DNA of 64,000 bases from Bacteroidota bacterium (GCA_947501265.1 CANMVY010000012.1:1-64000), one strand, 5' to 3'. Shown: positions 9,005 to 17,997, numbered from the stretch's first letter. The notes: generated by a model from the sequence alone, not told the origin. Made by a program: numbers and translations.

Positions 9005-10300
9005 ATGGCTGTACAGAAGTTATTCCCTCTTAGTTTGATTGTATTTACCGGTTTTTTTGCATCGAAAACCGCTACGGCTCAACTTTCTACCAACAAAATT
9101 TTGGGGCAACTCAATACCATTACCACAGCGGTTCCCTTTTTAATGATTTCGCCCGATGCCAGAGCTGGTGCGATGGGTGATCAAGGGGTTGCTTCAACCG
9201 CCGATGCCAATTCCATGCACTGGAATCCGAGTAAATTGGTTTTCATTGACCCAAAAATGGGAAAATCTGGATTTTCGGTGAACTACACTCCGTGGTTGCG
9301 CCAATTGGTTCCAGACATCAGTCTTTCTTATTTGAGTTTTTACTACTTGAAAGATTCTCGCCAAGCTTTCGGTGCTTCTTTGCGCTACTTCTCTCTTGGC
9401 GACATCACGTTTACTGACAACTTCGGAACCAACATCGGAACATTTAACCCCAATGAATTCTCGTTGGACGGAACCTACTCCCGTAAATTGGGCGAACACT
9501 TTTCCACCGGGGTTTCTCTTCGTTACATCTACTCCAACCTCACCGGTGGTTTGGATCAATACGGACAAAGTAAAGCTGGAAATGCCGTTGCTGGAGATTT
9601 GTCGTTCTATTACAACAAACCCACCACCATTCAGGAGAAAAAAGCCAATTGGATGTTGGGATTGAACGTTTCCAACTTGGGTAACAAAATTTCCTACAGC
9701 GCATCCGGAGAACGGAATTTCCTTCCTTGCAACATGCGCTTGGGTGGCGGTATCGACATCAATTTCGATGAATACAATCGTTTGGTAGCAACCGTAGAAC
9801 TAACCAAGCTTTTGGTTCCAACCAATCCCGTTTACAAAAAAGATGGAAATGGCGCTCTAATCATTGACTCTGTAACGCAACGTCCTGTGATCGACCGAGG
9901 TGAAGATCCATTCACCAAAGGTGTGATTGAAGGCGTTTTCAGTTCATTCACCGATGCCCCTGGCTATTTTGATGATCAAGGGCAATTTGTTGATGGATCG
10001 GTGTTAAAAGAAGAATTGCGCGAAATCAATCAATCCATTGGATTGGAGTATTGGTACGCCAATCAGTTCGCCATTCGCGGTGGATTTTTCAACGAGCACC
10101 CCACCAAAGGAGCTCGCCAATACTTCACCTTCGGAGCTGGTTTGAAGTACAATGTTTTCAAAATTGATTTCGCTTACTTGGTTCCAACGAATCGTCAATT
10201 GGGTCGAAGCCCATTGCAGAACACCTTAAGATTCAGCTTATCCTTCGATATGTCGGCCTTCCAATCGCCGGATGCGTCGAAGAAAATCGAAAACCAATAA
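9005..10300 (+). CDS. porV: Type IX secretion system outer-membrane protein PorV
   Basis: A 431-residue FadL-like beta-barrel with a signal peptide (MAVQKLFPLSLIVFTGF ... TATA) and the typical PorV N-terminal segment PDARAGAMGDQGVASTADANS followed by MHWNPSKL. PorV binds cargo C-terminal domains as they leave the SprA translocon and hands them to PorU. Its place directly after porU, with gldJ close by, matches the conserved Flavobacterium order. A degenerate -7 box (TACTTTTA, about 8976) lies in the porU-porV gap, so an extra promoter is possible. A strong terminator follows the stop. Confidence 0.95.
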   Translation: MAVQKLFPLSLIVFTGFFASKTATAQLSTNKILGQLNTITTAVPFLMISPDARAGAMGDQGVASTADANSMHWNPSKLVFIDPKMGKSGFSVNYTPWLRQLVPDISLSYLSFYYLKDSRQAFGASLRYFSLGDITFTDNFGTNIGTFNPNEFSLDGTYSRKLGEHFSTGVSLRYIYSNLTGGLDQYGQSKAGNAVAGDLSFYYNKPTTIQEKKANWMLGLNVSNLGNKISYSASGERNFLPCNMRLGGGIDINFDEYNRLVATVELTKLLVPTNPVYKKDGNGALIIDSVTQRPVIDRGEDPFTKGVIEGVFSSFTDAPGYFDDQGQFVDGSVLKEELREINQSIGLEYWYANQFAIRGGFFNEHPTKGARQYFTFGAGLKYNVFKIDFAYLVPTNRQLGRSPLQNTLRFSLSFDMSAFQSPDASKKIENQ

Positions 10301-10304
10301 ATCA

Positions 10305-10332
10305 AAAAGCCGTCGGATTCGACGGTTTTTTT
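10305..10332. terminator. Bidirectional Rho-independent terminator
   Basis: The stem CCGTCG-GATT-CGACGG (10310-10325) has five A's before it and seven T's after it, so it can end porV on the plus strand and the restriction gene on the minus strand. Its right arm is also the start of the direct repeat that recurs at 14067. Confidence 0.9.
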
Positions 10333-10343
10333 GTTAGAATAAA
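10322..10343. repeat. Left copy of 22-bp direct repeat flanking the restriction gene
   Basis: Reads ACGG-N-TTTTTT then GTTAGAATAAA. The same 22 positions recur at 14067-14088 with one difference (T here, C there). A shorter third copy, TTTTGTTAGAAT, lies at 10368-10379. The two full copies bracket exactly one gene, which suggests a target-site duplication or recombination junction. Confidence 0.75.
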
Positions 10344-10385
10344 TCGTGGTCAATAAATCGTAAACCATTTTGTTAGAATGGATTT

Positions 10386-13300
10386 TTATCCATTTCCCTC
10401 CACAATCTTAATTTCTTCTTCAGTCAAGTCGTAAAGTTGATAAACCAATTGGTCTATTTTCGTTTCTGTTTCTTTATTATTTCCATTGTTTTCCAATCTC
10501 TCTTCCGTCAATGATTTAATTGAATTATGAATTTCAATTGATGGGTTTGGGATGGGTAATGATTGTAAATCGGTCATTAAAATTTGCGGAAATGCTTGTG
10601 GATTTGTTACCAATTTGTTTTTAATGAAATAGTCTGCAACTTTTGAGTGTAAAACACCAAGAATAAAAAGATTGTGTATCTCATCTTTTAATGACCAACA
10701 AGAATAAAGTGTTGATTCTGTCAATGCAGGTTCTGTCAAATATGCACAACATAAATAATCTCCTGTTCTTCTAATCAAAATTCTTGGAGAAACTGCGTGT
10801 TTATCTTTAGCTTTAGTTCCACCAATTATAGACAAGGATTCATAATCTGTGTAAAAGCATTTATCAATGTTCCATTTGGAAATACAATTACCTAGTAAAA
10901 ATTTGTTTGGTAAATATTCCGTTTGGTTTTCAAATATTTTTGTTTTTCTGTCTGCTACAACCATACCTTTAAATAGTTGGCAAAAATCTGAGAGTTTAGG
11001 GTTTTTGGGATTGGCTATTTTTAAAATTAAAGGGTCTTCATTTTTGCTGTATTCAACTAAATCTTGATTTTTTTTGAATATTCTTTGTTCTGTTACTTCA
11101 CCTTGTTTACTCTTGCCAAAAATGTAAATTACATTCCCTGTATTCGCTTCATCGAATACCATTCCTTCTATTCTTGTTATGGTTAAAACTGAACCTGCAT
11201 TTTTTAATAAATCAATTGTATCAGAGTAGCTCCTTGTTTCAAATAAGCCTTCTGGAACTATCATTGAGTGGAATGAATTGCCATTACTTATAATTATGCC
11301 TAATTCTATGAATAGATTGAAGATGTTTTTTGAACTTGCGTTTTTTACTGCACAATAATTATTGATGTAATGACTTAGCTCAAGTTTTTCCATATTGTTT
11401 TTAGTCATTATGAAATATGGTGGATTTCCTATAACTACATCAAAGCCCACAAAATCGCCATCGTCGTTCAGCACTTCGGGAAATTCAAATCGCCATTCAA
11501 AAGCATTTTCAAAAATTTGGTTGGCTTTTATTGCTTCAATTTCGGCTTCCAATTTTTTCGTTTCTTCTGTCAGTTGGCTTACTTTCTTGTTCCAATCGGC
11601 TGTTTCCTTTTTGCTCATTTCAAAAAGGCTTTGCTGGGTGGTTAGTTTTAATAACTCATCGCGCACTTTTCTATACCTTACCGCTTTGGAATCGTTCAAT
11701 GATATTTCACTTCTGAAATCCGATTTTATATCGGCAATCAGTCGTTCCATTTCTCTTTTTTGTTCCTTGCTTACCGCATTTCGGTAAGTATCAACGGCAC
11801 TTCGGTAACTGTTAATGTTCCACTTACTTTTTTTCAAGGCTTGTTTCAGGTCGGCATCAATAGCAAAACGGCTTACCAAAGAGTTGCCGCATTTGATGTT
11901 GATGTCGATATTCGGAAGCGTCTCCAGTTCTGTACTGTTTTTGTAATACGCATTTTTCAAGAGCTCAATCCATAAACGCAAACGGCAAATTTTTACCGAA
12001 TTGGTATTGATATCCACTCCAAACAAGCAGTTTTCAATGATGGTTTGTTTTTCGTGGAATAGCGTTTCTTGTATTCGCTGACTGTCTTTACTACTTGGGT
12101 GGTATTCAAAAAGTTCTCCTTCGTCGTCGGTAACAATCAGTTCATCATTGACCACTTCCACCTGATATTCTTTCAGGCGTTTTCCGTCACGGTCTTGCAG
12201 AATTTTCAAGTCGTTTTTAACGGCAATCATTTCATTGAGTGCCGAAACCAAGAAGTGTCCGGAGCCCACGGCTGGGTCGCAAATTTTGATGCTGTTGATG
12301 ATTGAATTTGCTTCTTTTCGCCCCTCAATCGTGTTAAATTCAATTTGTTCGTATAGGTCATCCCAATTTTTGCAATGCCACTCTTTCGTTTCATTGAATT
12401 TTTGCACCACTGCTTTTCGAATAGTTTCACGACACATATACATGGTAATGAAACCCGGAGTAAAGAATGAACCGTCTTTATATCCGTTTATTTTCTCGAA
12501 AATTAATCCGAGAACCGAAGCGTTAATCAGCGTTTTGTTGTCTTCCTGAATTTCTGCTCCACCTTCTGCTCCAAAGTCGTACGCTTCCAAAAACTCGAAT
12601 AAGTACTGAAGCGTGGTAATGTTGCCCGATCTTTTTTTCCCTTGCTGGTCTTTCAGCACGGTTTGCGAAAAAATGGGAATGGTTTTGTCATCTTTTAAGT
12701 TGCTGATGAATAGGGTGTTGTGTTCTAATTCGGTTGGTTCGAACAAAGATGAATTTAAGTAAGGTACTTTCGCAAATACCTTCAATACGTCTTCATTTCT
12801 ATCTGCTATTTTTCGTGCTAAAACCTGAAAAAATAAACTGTTTAAATCGTCGTATTCCTTTAGATGATGGGTGTTTAGGAAGGCATAACTTTTGTCTCCT
12901 TTATGGTAATTGATTAATTGCCCTTCCAATAATTTCAAAAACAAAATTCGGTTGATCCAAGTAATCGAAAGTTCCAGAGCAACATTAAAAAGTCTTTCTT
13001 GTTGGGTGTTGCCGAATTGGTTTGGTTTTTCCAATCGGCTTAATTTATCCAGGCTGTCCAACTGAATAATCGTATCTTCCAGAATAGAACCTGAATGGCG
13101 TTCACCAGCTTTGTTTCGTTCAATGAGTTTTTTGCCTCCTTCTTTGGTTTCCGTTAAGCCGATGATGTGCAACAACTCGCTGTAAAAGCGTTTATCGAGG
13201 CTGTTGCTGTCGTTGGTGAAAGGAAGTTTTAATAGATGCTCTGGTGAAAGCAGTTTGAAAAGGGCTATTAATTGATTGTCGTCTTTTGCATCGTTGTTTC

Positions 13301-13940
13301 GCAAAGGTTTTTCATACTCACGGATGTCAAAATACGTGTAATTAATCTCACTTGAAATCGAAGCGATAAATGGTTCTGCGATGGCTTTATAAAAAAAATC
13401 TGTCGTTTTGCCAGATAGCCTTCCTGCTTCAAAATCTTCAAACTGATTTACAAATCCTTTGTTTTGTGCAAACAATTTTTCGAAAAGCTCACTTTCAAAA
13501 ACAAACCATTCGTTGATATTGGTAGCAACCAAATGTTTTACTTCAAGATTTTTGTGTGTGATTCGTTCTCGTAAAAAATACAATACCAGCTCATGAAAAG
13601 CTTTCGTATTTAGCTTTTTACTGGAAATCATTTCTGCATTGTTGGTCGGCTTTTTTGCTTCAATGATTACCCCAACAGAATTTTTTGCACTGTTTCCGTT
13701 GTGAATAACAAGGTCATTTCGACCTTTGGTATTGATAAAATGGTTTGGGTCGTAATAGGTTTTTTTAAGAAAATCCGAAACCAAGTTTTTATGAAATTCC
13801 TCGCTTTCCGTGTCATTGGTCCTGTCCAGTAAAGCAATGAGATTGGTCTTGAAACCTTCTATTTCAGACCTATTGGGTTTTACTTTTAAAAAAGCTTTGT
13901 TCAGTGCCTTTCGTGGTTTCAATTCTTTTAAATTGTTCAC
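10386..13940 (-). CDS. Type IIG restriction-modification enzyme (Eco57I-like class I methyltransferase)
   Basis: A 1184-residue single-chain nuclease/methyltransferase/specificity protein. Residues 70-100 hold a PD-(D/E)XK-like nuclease site: Asp76 in GRNDLVI, then Glu94 and Lys96 in VIIEAKK. The adenine methyltransferase core has motif I DPAVGSGHF near residue 555 and motif IV NPPY near residue 838. The last 300 or so residues look like a target-recognition domain (SLPIPN near the end). It would both methylate and cut DNA at one recognition sequence. It is more AT-rich than its neighbours, above all in the C-terminal third, and has no partner genes, so it looks horizontally acquired. The 126 bp upstream hold no other gene. 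Confidence 0.88.
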   Translation of the reverse strand: MNNLKELKPRKALNKAFLKVKPNRSEIEGFKTNLIALLDRTNDTESEEFHKNLVSDFLKKTYYDPNHFINTKGRNDLVIHNGNSAKNSVGVIIEAKKPTNNAEMISSKKLNTKAFHELVLYFLRERITHKNLEVKHLVATNINEWFVFESELFEKLFAQNKGFVNQFEDFEAGRLSGKTTDFFYKAIAEPFIASISSEINYTYFDIREYEKPLRNNDAKDDNQLIALFKLLSPEHLLKLPFTNDSNSLDKRFYSELLHIIGLTETKEGGKKLIERNKAGERHSGSILEDTIIQLDSLDKLSRLEKPNQFGNTQQERLFNVALELSITWINRILFLKLLEGQLINYHKGDKSYAFLNTHHLKEYDDLNSLFFQVLARKIADRNEDVLKVFAKVPYLNSSLFEPTELEHNTLFISNLKDDKTIPIFSQTVLKDQQGKKRSGNITTLQYLFEFLEAYDFGAEGGAEIQEDNKTLINASVLGLIFEKINGYKDGSFFTPGFITMYMCRETIRKAVVQKFNETKEWHCKNWDDLYEQIEFNTIEGRKEANSIINSIKICDPAVGSGHFLVSALNEMIAVKNDLKILQDRDGKRLKEYQVEVVNDELIVTDDEGELFEYHPSSKDSQRIQETLFHEKQTIIENCLFGVDINTNSVKICRLRLWIELLKNAYYKNSTELETLPNIDINIKCGNSLVSRFAIDADLKQALKKSKWNINSYRSAVDTYRNAVSKEQKREMERLIADIKSDFRSEISLNDSKAVRYRKVRDELLKLTTQQSLFEMSKKETADWNKKVSQLTEETKKLEAEIEAIKANQIFENAFEWRFEFPEVLNDDGDFVGFDVVIGNPPYFIMTKNNMEKLELSHYINNYCAVKNASSKNIFNLFIELGIIISNGNSFHSMIVPEGLFETRSYSDTIDLLKNAGSVLTITRIEGMVFDEANTGNVIYIFGKSKQGEVTEQRIFKKNQDLVEYSKNEDPLILKIANPKNPKLSDFCQLFKGMVVADRKTKIFENQTEYLPNKFLLGNCISKWNIDKCFYTDYESLSIIGGTKAKDKHAVSPRILIRRTGDYLCCAYLTEPALTESTLYSCWSLKDEIHNLFILGVLHSKVADYFIKNKLVTNPQAFPQILMTDLQSLPIPNPSIEIHNSIKSLTEERLENNGNNKETETKIDQLVYQLYDLTEEEIKIVEGNG

Positions 13941-14066
13941 AGTCAGTTTTATTTTTTATTGGTGTTCACGAATCCGCAAGCGGATTTCATCTACACATTA
14001 TATTTTCTATTTCAGTCGGTTAAGATAAGTTTTTCGGTCGAAACAAGGTCAGCGTGTTGGCAAAAA

Positions 14067-14088
14067 ACGGCTTTTTTGTTAGAATAAA
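14067..14088. repeat. Right copy of 22-bp direct repeat flanking the restriction gene
   Basis: Matches 10322-10343 at 21 of 22 positions. It contains the last codons and stop (Leu-Phe-stop, read on the minus strand) of the small repeat-protein gene, so the apparent insertion boundary falls at the 3' end of that gene. Confidence 0.75.
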
Positions 14089-14438
14089 AAGTAAACGGCT
14101 GCGGCAAGAGCGCTTCTTCTTCCGGGACATTCCAGCCGGGCAATTTTTCGGTAGTTGGAATAATCGATCAAATACTCTCCATCCCAGCGAGCAATGCGTT
14201 TGTAATCGGAATAACGGATCACGTATTCACCCTCAATTTTCGCCAAGCGTTTGTAATTCATGTCGCAAATGTATTCCCCATCGAATCGGTAAACCCGTTT
14301 GTAATTGTCGTAAAGCAAAACGTAATCCCCATCCATTTTCAACACCTTTCGGTAATTGGAATAGTCGGTCACCACGCATTGAGCATAAGAAATCAACGTC
14401 CCCAATACGAATAATCCTAGAATAAATGCTTTTTTCAT
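14079..14438 (-). CDS. Secreted protein with tandem 17-residue Tyr-rich repeats
   Basis: A 119-residue protein with a signal peptide (MKKAFILGLFVLGTLISYAQ). The mature part is about five tandem units of 16-18 residues with the pattern Y-S/D-N/D-Y-K/R-K/R ... D/E-G-E/D-Y, for example YSDYKRIARWDGEYLI. Such short aromatic/charged repeats suggest a repetitive beta-hairpin fold. I recognise no family and assign no function. A perfect TAnnTTTG box sits 4 nt before the ATG. Its stop codon lies inside the 22-bp repeat next to the restriction gene, so the C-terminal end (AAAVYFLF) may have been affected by that event. Confidence 0.75.
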   Translation of the reverse strand: MKKAFILGLFVLGTLISYAQCVVTDYSNYRKVLKMDGDYVLLYDNYKRVYRFDGEYICDMNYKRLAKIEGEYVIRYSDYKRIARWDGEYLIDYSNYRKIARLECPGRRSALAAAVYFLF

Positions 14439-14442
14439 GATT

Positions 14443-14450
14443 CAAATGTA
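14443..14450 (-). promoter_or_regulatory. Candidate -7 box for the repeat-protein gene
   Basis: On the minus strand this reads TACATTTG, a perfect match to the Bacteroidota TAnnTTTG -7 element. It ends only 4 nt before the ATG at 14438, so the transcript would be leaderless or nearly so. No convincing -33 box was found at the usual 19-21 nt spacing. Confidence 0.45.
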
Positions 14451-14558
14451 ACCACGAAAAACAAAATTTCTATCCAAATTCGCCAATCCCCATGCCCTCA
14501 AAAAATCAGAACACTCTTTTTTTACAAAGGAAGCGGTTATTTTAGCAAAAAAATCGAC

Positions 14559-16478
14559 ATGAGCTATCCCTACCAAATAAAATCGTTGGAAACCTATCAG
14601 CAGGAATACCGCAAAAGCACGGATAACCCAGAGGCTTTTTGGGAGCAGATTGGCCAGCATTTTGAATGGAAAAAACCGTTTGAAAAAACCTTGGAATGGG
14701 ATTTTTTGGAAGGAAAAACGGAATGGTACCTGGGCGGCCAACTGAACATCACCGAAAATGCCCTTGATCGGCACGTGGCCACCCAACCCGATGCCATTGC
14801 GCTCGTTTGGGAACCCAATCATCCCGATGCAGCAACCCGCAGTTTCACCTACCGCGAACTCCAACATCGGGTAATGCAATTAGGGCATGTTCTTAAAAAG
14901 AAGGGAATTGGGAAAGGAGATCGGGTGTGCATCTACATGGGAATGGTTCCCGAATTGGCGATCGCCGTATTGGCTTGTGCACGAATTGGAGCCGTTCATT
15001 CGGTTATTTTTGGTGGATTCTCGGCCCAAAGCATTGCCGATCGAATTCAAGATGCCCAGGCCTCGGCCGTAATTACCTGCGACGGTGCTGCCCGAGGTGC
15101 CAAAGATATTCCCTTAAAAAGTGTGGTCGACGAAGCTTTGCTTCAATGCCCATCTGTTCATTCGGTTATCGTGCTCGCCCACACCCAATCCCCTTGCAAC
15201 ATGTTTGCTGGTCGGGATTTCTGGTGGGCGAATGAAATTGCTGAAATCGAAAAAGCTGGAAGTCCGTTTTTACCCGCTGAGGCGATGGATTCTGAAGATC
15301 CCTTGTTCATTCTTTACACTTCCGGCTCAACCGGAAAACCCAAGGGAGTTGTTCATTCCACGGCCGGCTACATGGTTTGGGCCGCCTACACCTTTGTGAA
15401 TGTTTTCCAGTACCAGCCAGGGCAAATTCATTTCTGCACAGCCGATATCGGCTGGATTACGGGCCACAGCTACATCGTTTACGGTCCGTTGTTAGCAGGT
15501 GGAACTTCTTTGATGTTTGAAGGAATTCCCACCTACCCCGATGCCGGAAGATTTTGGGAAATCGTAGAAAAGCACCGGGTAAATATTCTTTACACGGCTC
15601 CAACGGCCATCCGCAGTTTAATGGGGTTTGGAACGGAGCCAATAGAAGGAAAAGATTTGTCTTCCTTACGCGTTCTCGGAAGTGTGGGTGAGCCCATCAA
15701 CGAAGAGGCATGGCATTGGTACGATGAACACATTGGAAAGAGAAATTCTCCGATCGTGGATACATGGTGGCAAACGGAAACGGGAGGCATTTTGATCAGT
15801 AATTTGGCTGGGGTAACGCCCTCAAAACCGGCTTTCGCAACGTTGCCTTTGCCGGGAGTGCAGCCGGTTTTGGTGGATGAACATGGCCATGAAATTGAAG
15901 GGAACGGGGTGAGTGGAAACTTGTGCATCCGTTTCCCTTGGCCGGGAATCATTCGAACAACGTACGGGGATCATGAACGCTGCAAAAGCACCTATTTTTC
16001 GGTTTATCCCAACTTGTATTTTACGGGCGATGGATGCCTGCGTGACGAAAACGGGAATTACCGAATTACGGGAAGGGTGGACGATGTTTTGAACGTAAGC
16101 GGACACCGGATTGGTACGGCAGAGGTAGAAAATGCCATCAACGCCCACACGGGAGTGGTGGAAAGTGCCGTTGTTGGATTTCCGCACGAGGTGAAAGGAC
16201 AGGGAATTTATGCTTACGTTATTTACCAAGGCCAGCACCACGATGATGAGTTAACCAAGAGAGACATTTTGGCGACCGTTTCAAAAGTCATTGGCCCGAT
16301 TGCGAAACCCGATAAAATCCAGTTCGTTTCGGGCCTTCCCAAAACCCGATCTGGGAAAATCATGAGACGAATCCTTCGGAAAATTGCTGATGGGGAATTG
16401 GAAAACCTGGGCGATACCACTACCCTCCTCGATCCTTTGGTAGTTGACGAAATAAAAGATGGTCGGATTTCAGGTTGA
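14559..16478 (+). CDS. acs: Acetyl-CoA synthetase (acetate-CoA ligase)
   Basis: A 639-residue AMP-forming ligase making acetyl-CoA from acetate, ATP and CoA in the cytoplasm. The adenylate-forming P-loop YTSGSTGKPKGVVHS lies near residue 255. TADIGWITGHSYIVYGPL and the DTWWQTETGG motif are specific to the Acs group, and the catalytic C-terminal Lys is in TRSGKIMRR near residue 600. The acetyltransferase target region is intact, so control by lysine acetylation is possible. Length and motif order are normal. It is followed after 17 bp by a small NTF2-like gene and then methylmalonyl-CoA epimerase, a short group linked to acetate/propionate metabolism. Confidence 0.95.
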   Translation: MSYPYQIKSLETYQQEYRKSTDNPEAFWEQIGQHFEWKKPFEKTLEWDFLEGKTEWYLGGQLNITENALDRHVATQPDAIALVWEPNHPDAATRSFTYRELQHRVMQLGHVLKKKGIGKGDRVCIYMGMVPELAIAVLACARIGAVHSVIFGGFSAQSIADRIQDAQASAVITCDGAARGAKDIPLKSVVDEALLQCPSVHSVIVLAHTQSPCNMFAGRDFWWANEIAEIEKAGSPFLPAEAMDSEDPLFILYTSGSTGKPKGVVHSTAGYMVWAAYTFVNVFQYQPGQIHFCTADIGWITGHSYIVYGPLLAGGTSLMFEGIPTYPDAGRFWEIVEKHRVNILYTAPTAIRSLMGFGTEPIEGKDLSSLRVLGSVGEPINEEAWHWYDEHIGKRNSPIVDTWWQTETGGILISNLAGVTPSKPAFATLPLPGVQPVLVDEHGHEIEGNGVSGNLCIRFPWPGIIRTTYGDHERCKSTYFSVYPNLYFTGDGCLRDENGNYRITGRVDDVLNVSGHRIGTAEVENAINAHTGVVESAVVGFPHEVKGQGIYAYVIYQGQHHDDELTKRDILATVSKVIGPIAKPDKIQFVSGLPKTRSGKIMRRILRKIADGELENLGDTTTLLDPLVVDEIKDGRISG

Positions 16479-16495
16479 AGTCTTTATTTTTGAGC

Positions 16496-16942
16496 ATGAA
16501 CCGCACCTTCCTTCTTCTATTTTCCGTCTTTTTCTTTTTTCATGGAAAAGCGCAAACTGCCTCATCGGATTCGCTGATGATTCGCGATGTGGTTGGCAGT
16601 TTCTTTCAAGGAATGCACAAAAACGACACCAATTTGGTGAAGCAAAGTTGTTGTTTCGCCCCCGATTTCAAACACATCACGGGAAAAATGCCCCGTTTTC
16701 GACAGGAAAGTTTCCAAGGCTTTTTAGATTTCGTTGGCAATCCGAAATACCTTGGCAAAATCGATGAGCGAAATTCCATCGGAAGCATTCAGGTTTCCGG
16801 CCCGATGGCAGTCGTTTGGTGTCCGTACGAATTTTACATGGACGGGAAATTTTCCCACAAAGGCGTGAACTCCATCACCTTAATCAAATCGGGTCGGGAA
16901 GGATGGAAAATTTGCGGGTTGATCGACACCCGAGAAAAATAA
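16496..16942 (+). CDS. Secreted SnoaL/NTF2-like protein
   Basis: A 148-residue protein whose ATG at 16496 gives a signal peptide MNRTFLLLFSVFFFFHGKAQ. A TTG seven codons upstream overlaps the acs stop but adds nothing useful. The mature part (IRDVVGSFFQGMHKND ... FKHITG ... ITLIKSGREGWKICGLIDTR) has the helix plus curved sheet pattern of the SnoaL/DUF4440/lumazine-binding-like group, which are ligand-binding or enzymatic cone folds. No catalytic role can be assigned. It sits between acs and mce with very short gaps and is probably cotranscribed. Confidence 0.8.
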   Translation: MNRTFLLLFSVFFFFHGKAQTASSDSLMIRDVVGSFFQGMHKNDTNLVKQSCCFAPDFKHITGKMPRFRQESFQGFLDFVGNPKYLGKIDERNSIGSIQVSGPMAVVWCPYEFYMDGKFSHKGVNSITLIKSGREGWKICGLIDTREK

Positions 16943-16946
16943 GAAC

Positions 16947-17351
16947 ATGGTAGGAAAAATTGAGCACATTGGCATTGCGGTTAAAGATTTAGATGCAGCC
17001 AACGAATTATATTCCAAGCTTTTAGGAGTAGATCCGTACAAATCGGAAGGCGTGGAGAGCGAAGGCGTCATGACGTCTTTTTTTCAGACTGGGGTGAATA
17101 AAATTGAATTGTTGGCAGCCACGAATTCCGACTCGGCCATTGCAAAATTCATCGAGAAAAAAGGAGAAGGCATTCACCACATCGCTTTTCATGTGGATGA
17201 TATTTATGCCGAAATGGATCGGTTGCGGAAAGAAGGATTTGTGTTGTTGAACGAAGAACCCAAAATGGGTGCCGACAATAAACTCATTTGTTTTGTACAT
17301 CCGAAGGGCACCCACGGTGTTTTGGTGGAATTGTGCCAAGAACGAACGTAG
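16947..17351 (+). CDS. mce: Methylmalonyl-CoA epimerase
   Basis: A 134-residue glyoxalase/VOC-fold enzyme that interconverts the 2R and 2S forms of methylmalonyl-CoA in the propionyl-CoA to succinyl-CoA pathway. The metal ligands of the family are visible: His7 in KIEHIGIAV, the His of the GIHHIAFHVDD segment and the Glu of GVLVELCQE. The start is 4 nt after the NTF2-like gene, so the three genes acs, NTF2-like and mce are likely one operon. The methylmalonyl-CoA mutase genes are not in this window. Confidence 0.93.
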   Translation: MVGKIEHIGIAVKDLDAANELYSKLLGVDPYKSEGVESEGVMTSFFQTGVNKIELLAATNSDSAIAKFIEKKGEGIHHIAFHVDDIYAEMDRLRKEGFVLLNEEPKMGADNKLICFVHPKGTHGVLVELCQERT

Positions 17352-17681
17352 AAGAAATTGAAATTGGACTGAACATCTAGAAATTTAGCCGTAACGGTTG
17401 GAGTGGAACGATTGTGCTTCCATGATATCCTTGTATTGGTCATCCATTCCTTATTGAAATTGATTTTCGGTTGATGCTGTTTTCAGTGCCCTAGCACGGA
17501 GAATCTGAAAGAACGACGTAAACCGCTTCAACCAAAAGCTGAAGTAGCTGCTTCTTCAATCCATGTGATAAATATCATGTTAGGATATGATCCTAATCAT
17601 GAAAAGAAAAAAACAATCCTAATACATTTGTTTCAATTCAAGTTTGCCCTTTGGGCAAGGAAGTTTAAAATAAAAACTAAG
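17352..17681. promoter_or_regulatory. 330-bp intergenic region upstream of the YtxH gene, with candidate promoter
   Basis: No gene is seen here. A perfect TAnnTTTG box (TACATTTG) lies at 17623-17630, about 50 bp before the YtxH start, but a -33 element is not obvious, so use of an alternative sigma factor is possible. A small hairpin TTGCCC-TTT-GGGCAA lies at about 17642-17657, inside the presumed leader. No clear terminator for mce was found. Confidence 0.4.
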
Positions 17682-17963
17682 ATGATGAACAAAACAAATG
17701 TTGCAATTGGAGTATTGGCGGGCGTGGCCGTTGGTGCAATTTTGGGTGTGTTATTTGCACCCGACAAAGGATCGGTAACCAGAAAAAAACTGATGAAAAA
17801 AGCAACCGATACAGCGGATGACTTGAAGGATAAATTTGATGATTTACTGGAAGAGTTAACCGAGAAATTTGAAGCTGCAAAAGAAGAGGCCAGTCAAATT
17901 TATGAAAACGGAAAACACAAAGCCGAAGAGATCACCCATGATTTGAAATCTAAATTTGGATGA
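17682..17963 (+). CDS. YtxH domain-containing protein
   Basis: A 93-residue protein with an N-terminal Gly/Ala-rich membrane segment (VAIGVLAGVAVGAILGVLFAPDKG) followed by a charged helical tail (about residues 30-93) likely to form a coiled coil. The APDKGSxTRKKL sequence after the membrane segment is typical of the YtxH family, stress-associated proteins in many bacteria. ATGs at 17682 and 17685 are both possible. The next two genes encode a holin-superfamily membrane protein and a helical protein, so the trio resembles the E. coli yqjD-yqjE-yqjK layout. Confidence 0.85.
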   Translation: MMNKTNVAIGVLAGVAVGAILGVLFAPDKGSVTRKKLMKKATDTADDLKDKFDDLLEELTEKFEAAKEEASQIYENGKHKAEEITHDLKSKFG

Positions 17964-17997
17964 CATTTATTTTTTAAATCATTAAAGCAATTCATGT

